DNA of 64,000 nucleotides from Diphasiastrum complanatum (taxonomy: Eukaryota > Streptophyta > Lycopodiopsida > Lycopodiales > Lycopodiaceae). Numbering within the stretch: the first letter of the stretch is position 1; each line of letters starts with the position of its first letter. Shown here piece after piece: positions 35,510 through 44,481 of the stretch. Location of the stretch: the NCBI GenBank assembly GCA_029204225.1, contig CM055101.1, positions 62,624,171 to 62,688,170 of the forward strand. Reading direction: 5' to 3'. The notes beneath the pieces were generated by a model. It was not told where the DNA came from, searched no databases, and saw only the letters and a program-made list of their open reading frames with translations. Made by a program: the position numbers and the translations under genes.

Positions 35510-35985
35510 TAGACTCGGGCCCAACAAGGAGCGCCTTTAATGGCCTGCGGGCACCTACTGTTTTAGCAGGAAGGTCACATTCTCGTAGGTGGCCTTTTTC
35601 CTTGGAGACCGGGCCTTGGCCGCGTCCATTGACGGCCACGCTAGTTGTAGCGAAGGGCGGTGGGTGACGTTGGTTCAGGCGTAACTGTCAGATTGCCTGG
35701 CTACCCATGGCCTACCATGGCCATGTGGCCCTGTAGGGGACCAATAATTAAGCCGGTGAGGGACCTAAAGGGCATGGGCCTTCTATTCATAGAGGTTGAA
35801 AATTGGAAGGTGCTGTGTTGTCGGTGTGCCAGGCAGGCAGGGGCACTGGATGGCGCGCCACCGTTGGATGATCGTGATGGCCTCTAAGATCTTGCCCACG
35901 TTTTTTATGGAGAGTTGTGATATTGACAAGTGGCAGCTGGCTGACATCCAATCGGTCGGACTAGGAATTCAACGGTATCATTAAG
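35510..35985. other. GC-rich patch of unknown origin
   Basis: About 475 bp clearly richer in G+C and CpG than its surroundings (GACCGGGCCTTGGCCGCGTC, GGATGGCGCGCCACCG). Open frames of 60-75 codons exist (35660-35887), but no protein is recognised and no splice structure or start context supports a gene. It may be an LTR or transposon piece, or a relic CpG-rich region. Confidence 0.4.
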
Positions 35986-36145
35986 AGCATTGAATTTTTC
36001 AGCCAGGAGGAGTGGCATTGCAAATTTGCAATTCATGCAAGGGTTCAAATAAAGTGGGTGTTGAAATGCAATTTCCAAAATTACTCACAAGTAAATTTTC
36101 AAAAGTTAAATTGGAGGACTAATCTTCTCTCTTTTAAATACAGTG

Positions 36146-36157
36146 GAATTATGGATT
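36146..36157 (+). repeat. SINE target-site duplication, left copy
   Basis: GAATTATGGATT, repeated exactly at 36326-36337 on the other side of the SINE. Confidence 0.88.
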
Positions 36158-36325
36158 TTTTTTCTTATACACCAGTAGTGGGTTATACACAACATATACA
36201 ACCTAGCCTGGCAACGCCAAGGAGCAAGGTCCTAAGTGTCACTACGCAACGGCGGCTGGGAATCGAGCCTGCACCCTGCAGGTCGCAATCAACCACTCTA
36301 CCCAAGCACCGCGCTGTGATGGACT
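36158..36325 (-). mobile_element. tRNA-derived SINE, copy 2 (minus strand)
   Basis: 168 bp. On the minus strand the head has TGGGTAGAGTGGTTGA (A-box-like, 36289-36304) and GGCTCGATTCCC (B-box-like, 36258-36269; 10 of 11 matches to GGTTCGANNCC). The body ends GGTTGTATATGTTGTGTATA and the tail is A-rich. It is flanked by a perfect 12-bp duplication, the signature of LINE-type target-primed insertion. The internal RNA polymerase III promoter is the A/B box pair. It is related to copy 1 at 34444-34622 and to plant Au-like SINEs in general layout. Confidence 0.85.
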
Positions 36326-36337
36326 GAATTATGGATT
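36326..36337 (+). repeat. SINE target-site duplication, right copy
   Basis: GAATTATGGATT, identical to 36146-36157. Confidence 0.88.
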
Positions 36338-36339
36338 CA

Positions 36340-37479
36340 AGTAATTGTTTATTTGGAAGCCAATTGTACATATATATAATGGCAAGTCACTTTGTTGAGC
36401 CTAGATATTTTCAAGATTTGATCTATGAGACTAATTATTTTGAAGGCTCAAAATTACAAACAATCAAGTTTGTAAGAACATGAGGTCCCATTAATATGTC
36501 CTAGTAGTGGTGGTATGCATAGTGAATATGAAATGTTGATCTCTAAGATAGACACATTGTAATATATATAATGTAATCTTAAAGCCCCTCTATTGGTAGA
36601 ATATTCTTTCCCTTTGCAAGAAACAACTCACATATTCAGCTACTGAACTACAAAAACCATGTGTTAGGAGCCTGGGACTCTTCACACCAATATCAAGAAT
36701 GTCACCTCCTACCTTAACTTCTATAGTCGAAACAAAAAATAAAGAATTGAAAAAAACTAAAATGATAATTTCTTACCATCTTGCCACAAAAAATAAAGAA
36801 TTGAAAAAAAAACTAAAAGGATAGTTTCTTACCATCTTGCCACCATCTCAGTTGATGGACATCTGTTTAAAACTAAAACGATATTTTCTTCCTACCTTGC
36901 CACCATCTTTGTCGAAAGACACCCTTACTATGGAGTAGAGGAAGAAATGGAATGATGAATTTTACATATTGTCGTGCTCACGTATGGACTGATCTCAGAT
37001 TATTATCTCGTAAGGGGGGTCAGTACGCCTACCTCGACCTATAACTTAATTACGATTATGAGGGGTTGGGGCCCTCATGGTACTAAAGTCATAATTAATG
37101 GTTAGAGACCTAAAACTCCAGATGGTGGATTGGTATGGAACTAATAGTGACTCATAGGGGAAGTGGATGAGGTGGCCCAATTTAGGCTATTGATGTGTCC
37201 AGTGAGGTGTCACAGTTCACTAGCCTTGGAGGGTATAAGTATAATACCATAGGCCTCTCATGAAAGAGAGTTGGATTTGGTGATGGTTGTCAATTTTCAG
37301 AGAAAAGGACAACTTTGATTGTACAAAACAATCATTAAGAGTTATTGATTGCTTAACACAATGATCTATCAATTTCCAAGTGTTTCGATCTTGATCTAGA
37401 TGCATTACACTATGATTTAAGCAAGAGCAATGGATCAAATAATTAAAAACTATGAAGAGCGGCGTCACACGTGTGGAGG
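36340..37479. other. Unassigned spacer
   Basis: No gene recognised. The phrase AAAAATAAAGAATTGAAAAAAACTAAAA is duplicated within 36735-36820, with TTTCTTACCATCTTGCCAC repeating nearby. Confidence 0.3.
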
Positions 37480-37948
37480 ACAGTACCTATACGGACTGTA
37501 GCAAACTTACTATAGCCAGATAGTTAAGCAGCTGTTTGAATTTGTTCAGATGATCAGTGACTGAGGTTCCCTCACTCATCTGGAGTAATAGGAACTTCAT
37601 TCTCATAAAGAGACGAGTCATACATCTATCGTTTCATACAAACCAGTTAGTGCGCCCCATGCTTTTTTGGAAGTGGAACAATTAGCTAAATGAGAAATTT
37701 GTGAATCATTTAGACTCAAGGATACAATGACAAATGCTTTTCCATCCTTTGCTTCTCATGCAGAGAGCGTGGCTATCGAACCATTTAGGTATCCCCAAAG
37801 TTCTTTCTCAATGAGTATCATCATCATCTTAAACTTCCACATGTGGAAGTCATCACAGTTGAACTTATTGATCAACCAGATCTCTGAGAATGTACCTTCC
37901 ATAGTTATTGAACAATCTAAAATGGTAACTAGTTGTGAATTCTATTGA
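37480..37948 (-). pseudogene. Copia gag remnant, minus strand
   Basis: The minus strand reads FNCDDFHMWKFKMMMILIEK then ELWGYLNGSI. A frame change leads to DGKAFVIVSLSLNDSQISHL, STSKKAWGALTGLYETID and MSEGTSVTDHLNKFKQLLNY. These are the consecutive blocks of Copia gag (compare HLWKFKMKVILLAKELWD at 14572). A stop or frame change falls near 37785 and again later. Two primer-site sequences lie just upstream at 37961 and 37997, so this is the 5' end of a minus-strand element. Pol is absent. Confidence 0.8.
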
Positions 37949-37960
37949 CAATTTGAACCC

Positions 37961-37972
37961 GCTTTGATACCA
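37961..37972 (-). promoter_or_regulatory. Copia primer-binding site, minus strand (copy 1)
   Basis: The minus strand reads TGGTATCAAAGC, one base from the consensus and identical to 2030-2041. It lies 13 bp upstream of the gag remnant. Confidence 0.7.
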
Positions 37973-37996
37973 CTATTGGGTGGCATTGGATTATCG

Positions 37997-38008
37997 GCTT
38001 TGATACCA
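37997..38008 (-). promoter_or_regulatory. Copia primer-binding site, minus strand (copy 2)
   Basis: A second TGGTATCAAAGC 36 bp further upstream. A short tandem duplication (CTTTGATACCACTATTGG / CTTTGATACCACTCTATTGG) has doubled the site. Confidence 0.7.
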
Positions 38009-38800
38009 CTCTATTGGATATAAAGTTATTAGACTGTGCTGATTGAGCTCAACACCCTAAGGGATGCTTGAGTCCTATCCAAATAGAAAAATAATAATGT
38101 TGAATTATAAGGGATCGAATCGAATTGCAAAATTCAGTCTATTACTTAGATCATTCTTTTGACCATAAAAATATCTGTGTAGGTGTCTTAGACAGCCATG
38201 AAGAGTGCAATACAATTAGGCATCTTCGACAGCCAGACATTCTTCATGTAAGATATTATACATGAGTCGTCAGAGCGAGTATCAATAACAAAGAGAGAAA
38301 TTATTAGAAAATATTCGACAACACAGCGTACATTAAGAAAATAGAGAATATGTGTGTTAGTTGTTGTGATAACAATGATCAGATCACAAATCTTGTGCCC
38401 AGAAAAATGATTCACATTAGTATTGTGCTATGCATCGTGGTCCTACTATGCTGGTTACAGATTGAATTATATCTCTACTTTTTGAATTGTTTCATTCTCT
38501 CTTCTGATCTCCGATTCTAAGGAATCAAATAATTTGATACAATAGGGTTCACATACGAACTCATGTTCATGCATCTATTTTTGATGATCATCTCTTTATT
38601 CTATCTCATTGTATATATATATCAGTTACAGATATCGTGGCTAACTAACGTGTTAGGCATGATGTGGAGATTACAATATTGGATAAACCGTTTTAAATAA
38701 ACTGTATAGATAACAGTCGTGAAGAGAAAGCAGTTACTGCATGGTAGTAAATTTGAACGGTGACGTAGTCTATAGTGGATTCAACATATGATCATTCGAC
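38009..38800 (-). mobile_element. Probable LTR of the minus-strand Copia relic, boundaries unresolved
   Basis: It follows the primer site, where the LTR must lie. TG/CA ends were not fixed. No coding signal. Confidence 0.35.
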
Positions 38801-40189
38801 TATCGAGTCGAGTCAATGTCGAGAGTGTCGACTATCATTGAGTTGAGTCAATGTTGACTGTCGAGTTGATCATGACTTAGTCAACGTCGAAGTCGATGGT
38901 GAGTCATGAGGCTTGAACTCGAATATTGTTGAGTGTCGAGTCAACCTTGCTCTACTTCAGTTATCCATGTACTTATGCAGACTGTTTGACTTTGCGAGTA
39001 AAACTACAGACTGTGGTAGAGAGTGGATATTTACATAGTTCAAGAGTACTCAAAAGATGAATTCATGTGAGTAGAAGTATTAAATTCCAACAATAATGAG
39101 TTTATAGTTCTTTGGAGATTCACTTTGAAAAATGCTTTGATGTGCTCAAAACTCATTACGCTTTTTAGCAAAAATGTGAAAGTTGAACTAAGATAAGAGG
39201 TTAAAAGTTATTGACACCAAGTGAGCCCATCATTTCCTTACTAAATGCCTGCTCTATATATTCGTTAATCTTAGTTGATTGGAAAATCACATAAACTACT
39301 ATTCAAAAAAGAGAGAAATCTCTCCAACAATATCTAGAATTAGATTACCAAACCAAGAATGATAAATTAAGATACAAATTTGCAATTTATTAAGCAAATA
39401 AGCTCCATAATTGGTACTTTGAATTCAAAAAAGAAGAAACCTCTTCAACAATGTCCATATTATATTTGGAGGATGTCCCTAAATCCTAAACCATTTATCA
39501 AATATCACATAGAGGCCACTTACAAACTGTTTTTCAAGTCTAAAAAATCAATAAAATGCATTTCAAACCAAACAATAAAAATCCATTTATAAATTGTCAT
39601 CAAAATAATTCTTTGATTTACTTTTAACTCATTGCACTTGTCATCCAACAAAATAATTTAAGACACAAAGTTAAAATTTATTGACATCAAATGAGTTGAG
39701 CAATTGATACTTTTCTCCTACTATCGACATGCTTTATAAATTGACGTATCTTGGTCAATTGGGAATTTAAATAGATTATTACCTTTTTCAACTATTGTGA
39801 GTGTTATGTATGTACCTACCATGCTCATACCTTGACTAGGAGGGTATATATAAATCTCCTTCAAATATTTCTATAATAGTAGCTTATATGTAGGCAATAA
39901 TACAAAGACTGAACTTCAAAAGGGCCTTGCGAACTTCTTAACACTAGACTCATAACAAAATGTGCACAAAAGTGTGCATTTCAAGCACTTATAGATTGCT
40001 TATTTGACATCTATGAACGAAATATATCCTCCAAAGTTCAATTTTTCTTTTTTGTCTATCCATCAAATCTAAGATGGCCAAAATAACTCATACTAAGAGA
40101 GGATCTCCACTTTTTGAAATGTTATAGTTAAAAGTGTCCAGTGAATCACCCATCTTTATCACTCACTATGTCCTAGGATAGTTCACAAA
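38801..40189. other. Unassigned, with diverged internal repeats
   Basis: 38800-38950 is rich in GTCGAGT/TCAACGTCGA words. 39205-39305 and 39673-39775 are diverged copies of one sequence (TTATTGACA-CAA-TGAG, TTGATTGG/TCAATTGG). 39305-39345 and 39423-39460 share TTCAAAAAAGAG-GAAA-CTCTTCAACAAT. No gene recognised. Confidence 0.35.
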
Positions 40190-40560
40190 GTTGAAACCAT
40201 CACTACAAGAATGATTGTAGCCAATTTGGTAATGTGATCAATTACTACCCAAATTGCATTATTATCTTTTTGTGTTCTTGGAAGACCAACTACAAAGTTC
40301 ATAAATGTATGGTCCCACCTTTGACTAGAATTATTTAATTCATGTAATAACTAGCATCACTTTGAATTAACAACATGTGGTTTTACAAAGGACTTCATAT
40401 TTGGCCAATAAAAGTTTTTTTCAAACTAAGTCAACTGTTCTATGTATGCTCGGGTGTCTCGTGTTTGGTGAATCATGGCATTCATACATGATATGATGTC
40501 TAATTGTATCATCTTGGCACAGACACATCTTTCCTTCCTTGAATAATAATCCACTTCATA
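40190..40560 (-). pseudogene. Gypsy integrase fragment, minus strand
   Basis: The minus strand reads KMCLCQDDTIRHHIMYECHD then SPNTRHPSIHRTVDL, which matches the integrase zinc-binding domain (L-E-x-HDSP-x-x-GHPG-x-x-RT). Then NFYWPNMKSFVK and, after a frame change, HTFMNFVVGLPRTQKDNNAI with WVVIDHITKLATI, the start of the core around the first Asp. Later catalytic residues are lost. Confidence 0.75.
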
Positions 40561-41464
40561 TACAAATTTGATCCGTGTAGCCCTTGGGTTGTTCCATATA
40601 ACCTTCCTCATCTAGGTAGCCATTCAAAAGAGCATTAGTGGCATCCAATTGAAAGATATATACCTTTGAGCATAGCCCTTTGCCACCAACCTTGCCTTGT
40701 ACTTTTTGATGCTCCCATAATTATGCTTCAGTTTGTAGTTCTCATAGCATCATACTCTACATTCATAGCATCACACCATTAATCTCCATTTTTACATGAA
40801 TCTTCATGAAAAAGAAGTTCATCTACTTGATGATCTAGACGATGAATGGAAGACATCAAAGCAAAATCAATTCTCTCAAGCACTTGCTTACCCTTTGAGC
40901 ATAAGTATTCTTATTTAGAACCTTGTTTACCCTTGAATATTACTAATAATAAGTGTGGTAGAAGAAGTTGATGGTTCCTTCTCATCAACATCATCATGGA
41001 CAACATCTTGATTGATACCATCTAGATAACCATTTACATCCAACACATGACCAACAAGGTCATCAAAGATCACATCTCTACTAACACGCCCTTCTTAGTA
41101 GAGATGAAAAGTACCCACTATATGCTTTATTCTTCTCACTATATCCAAAAAATATGCATTTCTTTGAAGTAAGTCCATGTAGCTTGTAAATTTTACCATA
41201 ATTCATGACTTCTGCTATCAAACTACCAGATGTTATAATGGTACAAACATTACCTTTGAATTCTACATCATGTCCATTTTTCATAATTTGCACTTAATGA
41301 GATTTTTAGCAAAAGTAAGAACATTGTTATTCAACATCAAACACAATATCCGTCAAATCCTGTATCACCACAATAATTCCATCCTAATGTTCCAAGAAGA
41401 TGTCAATTTATTACTTATATCCAAAGCAATGTTGTCATGGAATGTCGTTTTGACTAAAATGTGA
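40560..41464 (-). pseudogene. Copia remnant: protease tail, integrase tail, RT start (minus strand)
   Basis: At 41293-41081 one open frame joins protease-region sequence (MKNGHDVEFKGNVCTIIT, MNYGKIYKLHGL) directly to integrase-end sequence (KKCIFFGYSEKNKAYSGY). RDVIFDDLVGHVLD and an acidic linker follow down to 40930. At about 40660-40560 RT motif YIFQLDATNALLNGYLDEEG then YMEQPKGYTDQ is readable. It then passes into Gypsy integrase sequence, so Copia and Gypsy pieces are fused near 40560. The integrase catalytic core is deleted. Confidence 0.8.
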
Positions 41465-42162
41465 ATATCTAGGTCAAACTTGATAAAATGAAAATGAGAT
41501 GCACAAACCCTAACTTTGTGCTTAGAAAAGCATTCTAGATGTGCTAGGGAATAATTCTAAACACTAGCTTAAGAAAAGATAAATTTACAGTCCTTCTAAT
41601 TACTTGGCAATTATATGAAGATTGGCAACAAAACAATGTAGCAGTTTTGATGTAAATCACTAATGAATGGAAATCACACTTAGGTTTGATTTATACTGAT
41701 GAGCTCTAGTTCAAATGCACTTTTAGGAACATGAGAAATAGGAGATCATGCCTAATTTTAGATGGAACCCTTTATGGCAAAGTAGAGATGGCAAAGATGG
41801 TAAAAATTGCATCAAAATTGTCATGCCTTTCAATTTTGAGCTTGTCTTCAACCTTGCACATAAAAAATTGGATCACTTGAATAAAGTTGGAAGATCAACA
41901 ACCAAAGCTCTAAATACTATGTGAAAGTTTCAAATACTTTGAGCAAATCCTTATTGACAAGATCCAAACAATCTTTAACTACAAAACTGGTTGACGTAAA
42001 GTAATCGAGAGATCAAGTACGAAATAATTTTGCCTTAAGATCTTGCTTCAAAATACATTAAGGATCCACAAAAGATTGAAAACTTGATTTTATTACATGA
42101 TAAAGAACACATCCATAATAGAAGATACATTTCTTTTATGTGCTAAAAGTTATACATACACT

Positions 42163-42164
<2 letters not shown>
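41465..42164. other. Unassigned, possible Copia 5' region
   Basis: AT-rich. It lies upstream of the minus-strand Copia protease remnant. No gag, PBS or LTR boundary was recognised. Confidence 0.3.

Positions 42165-42199
<35 letters not shown>
42165..42199 (+). repeat. (CA)n microsatellite
   Basis: About 17 uninterrupted CA units. Confidence 0.95.
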
Positions 42200-42203
<4 letters not shown>

Positions 42204-42918
42204 GATGCCAAAAAAAAGAAGAGGAGGAGGTGACATTTTAATCTAATAAAATAAATGAATATGTCCATAAAATTTTGTTAAAAGAAGTTGATGGGACACA
42301 AAATCTACTAGTTTGTTGTGGGATTCATTGAATGCACCCATGTATTGTTGGGCTGCACATGAATGCAAAACTTTGCATTATTTAATGTTCCTTTTGCATT
42401 GATTAGGAACCCCCATTACAAATCCTTTACGTAATGGGTATTGGTATTTCTAGTAGCTTTTATGATGTCATGTTGAGTTCGACTACTCGGACCACCCGGG
42501 AAGCTCAATAGAAGTATCATTACCGTTACGCAAAAGAAAAAGAAAATACTATCTTGTCCTAAATGATGAGTTTTTTTTTTGGTTCACCATTCTATTCAAA
42601 TAATCTATTGAATGAATCCATCAAAATATAGCACAACCCCAATAGTCTTTATGAGATGTAAATTTGTCAGCATGAACTAGTTATTATTTGCACTCATGTG
42701 ACCCACTCAAAGATTCTACGACTTCTTCTCCTATTCCCTTTTGTTGTACTAGGCCTTACTATCATGGAAATTTAATTCTAGTTTAGTGAGATTGAGATTT
42801 TTTTATTGTTTTTTTTTGGAGAGAAACCTTTCTTTGATTGAAAGTAAATATAAATGGAAAGGTAACAAGAAAAGCCTGTTTTTTGGAACTTACATGGTTG
42901 TTTGGAAGTTAAAAGCTG
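42200..42918. other. Distal upstream region of CSLC
   Basis: No gene or transposon recognised. Probably intergenic sequence upstream of the CSLC gene. Confidence 0.35.
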
Positions 42919-43040
42919 AACACAGCCCTTCAATCTGAAAGGCAGTGTGCCCTTCAAAATCCCATGGCCAAGGTGGGAATAACACAGCTCTTCAATCTGA
43001 AAGGCAGTGTGCCCTTCACCATCCCATGGCCAAGATAGGA
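42919..43040 (+). repeat. 62-bp tandem duplication upstream of CSLC
   Basis: 42919-42980 and 42981-43040 are near-identical (AACACAGC-CTTCAATCTGAA, AGGCAGTGTGCCCTTCA, CCCATGGCCAAG). The copies differ at only a few positions. They lie about 100 bp before the candidate TATA box, in the likely promoter. Confidence 0.9.
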
Positions 43041-43147
43041 AATGGGATTGAAAAGGAAGGTGGGCTCCTTGCTTGCTCACAGCTGCTCACAGCTGCTGCT
43101 TTTGCAAACAAAAAAAAACCCAACACAACACCAACAATTATTATTCT

Positions 43148-43154
43148 TTATATG
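43148..43154 (+). promoter_or_regulatory. Candidate TATA box of CSLC
   Basis: TTATATG lies in an AT-rich stretch just ahead of a strongly purine-rich leader (43170-43400, GAGAGAGAAAAATG, GAGGGGAGGG, GAAGAAGAAG), a layout common for plant 5' leaders. No transcript evidence is available. Confidence 0.3.
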
Positions 43155-43169
43155 CTGGAATTGAGTGAA

Positions 43170-44481
43170 AAGAGAGAGAAAAATGATGGAAAGATATAGA
43201 AAAGCCAAGAGAAAGGAGGGGAGGGATGGAGGGATGAGGAGGTGGTGAAGAGAAGGGAAAGGAAAAGGGGGAGGAGAAGGGAAGGGGTAGAGAGTGAAGA
43301 AGAAGGCATCTGCAAAAGTAAGCATTATCAGCAGCAGCAGCAGAAGAAGAAGAAGAAAGAAAAAGAGTAGAGATTGCGTGTGCAGAGGTCCACCAGGAAT
43401 GAAAGAGAGAGAGGAGGGGGGAGTAGATTCACTTTGAAGCTGGCAGCCATATCTTGGGAACACGAAATTTCCTGCCCTGGCCTGCCTTCATTCCCTTGTG
43501 TCTGATTTTTCCTGCTCTTGCTGCAAGGTTGTTCTGCCACTTTGCTTTTACTTTGAAGAATGGGTTTGCAGCCAGAGGCACCTTCCTCACCCGCCAGTTT
43601 CCTATCTTCAACGGAAATTCTTACATTGCTTTTGTTTTAACGATGGTCTTCAACTGAAATTCTTATATAGCTTTAAGATCCTTGCTTTTGCTATAACTAT
43701 CATCATAAAGTGAAATTCTTACACTGCTTTACGATCTTTTGCTCTTGCCATAACTATCAGTTTCAACTGAAATTCTTACATTGCTTTTAGATCCTCTTCG
43801 CTTTTTCCATAACTGTCATCTTCAACTTAAATACTTACATTGCTTCAAGATCTTTGGCTTTGCTATAACTGATCTTAATTCGGTTGAATTTGTAGCAATT
43901 TTAGATTTCTGATCCATTCTGTTCAAAGGTGCAGGCTTTGTTCTTTGCTCATTCATTCCCATTTTGTTTCCTTCTCATCCTACATATTCTTTTTCAGTCT
44001 TTGCTTCTTTTTGTTCTTGATTTGATAATTGAGGCTCATTCATGGAGGTTCATGACTTTGTCTAAGCGGATCTACAATTTGAGATAAAAGATCTGAAAAG
44101 TTATCTCTTGGAAAGCCATGTGCCAAAACTTATCTGGAAATCACCAGTTTGGAGCTGCTCTCTTTCTACTTTCCTGACTTGTTCCTGGAGCCTGTGGTTT
44201 TACTTTCTAACTGATTTAAGGTATTTATTCTCGCCAATGGCACTGCTGTTTTGCTCAGCTAAGCGTATTAAGCTGATGCATCGGTCTAGGTGCTTAGAGC
44301 AGACGCCAGGCTGCTAGATCATTGCAAAACCTTGCCTTTCTTTCAATAAAGTGCCTTATCTGATGTTGCCTTACCTACATAGAAGATCAATCAGTCACAA
44401 CCCTCTGAATTTCTGATCCATCATATTTTGGTGTAGTTCCTAGTGCAGAACTTATACCACATCCTTTGCGTTGTAAGAACG
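43170..44481 (+). other. CSLC 5' leader (probable, may contain an intron)
   Basis: Purine-rich at first, including (CAG)n(AAG)n at 43330-43360, then pyrimidine-rich. A possible splice acceptor, TGCAG, lies near 43930-43934, and several short upstream ATGs occur (for example 44042). This suggests that part of the stretch is an intron in the untranslated leader. Inferred from position and composition only. Confidence 0.4.
43611..43885 (+). repeat. Five tandem ~57-bp repeats in the CSLC leader
   Basis: Units start with GAAATTCTTA at 43614, 43656, 43712 and 43769, and with TTAAATACTTA near 43828. Each continues ACATTGCTTT-AGATC-TTGCTTTTGCCATAACTATCATCTTCAAC. The first unit is shorter. It lies between the purine-rich leader and the coding start. 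Confidence 0.85.

Noticed and set aside
36250-36320. A tRNA gene
   Set aside because: A- and B-box-like words are present, but no cloverleaf or acceptor stem could be drawn, and the unit has a SINE body, tail and target duplication.
40201-40211. CACTACAAGAA, identical to a canonical CACTA transposon end
   Set aside because: It lies within readable Gypsy integrase sequence on the other strand and no partner end was found; most likely chance.
43077-43463. Minus-strand frame rich in Phe/Leu/Pro
   Set aside because: It is the complement of the purine-rich CSLC leader; low-complexity.
44443-44481. N-terminal extension of the CSLC frame upstream of 44482
   Set aside because: The extension begins with GTG, not ATG. 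The first ATG in frame gives MAPNFDF, the expected family N-terminus.
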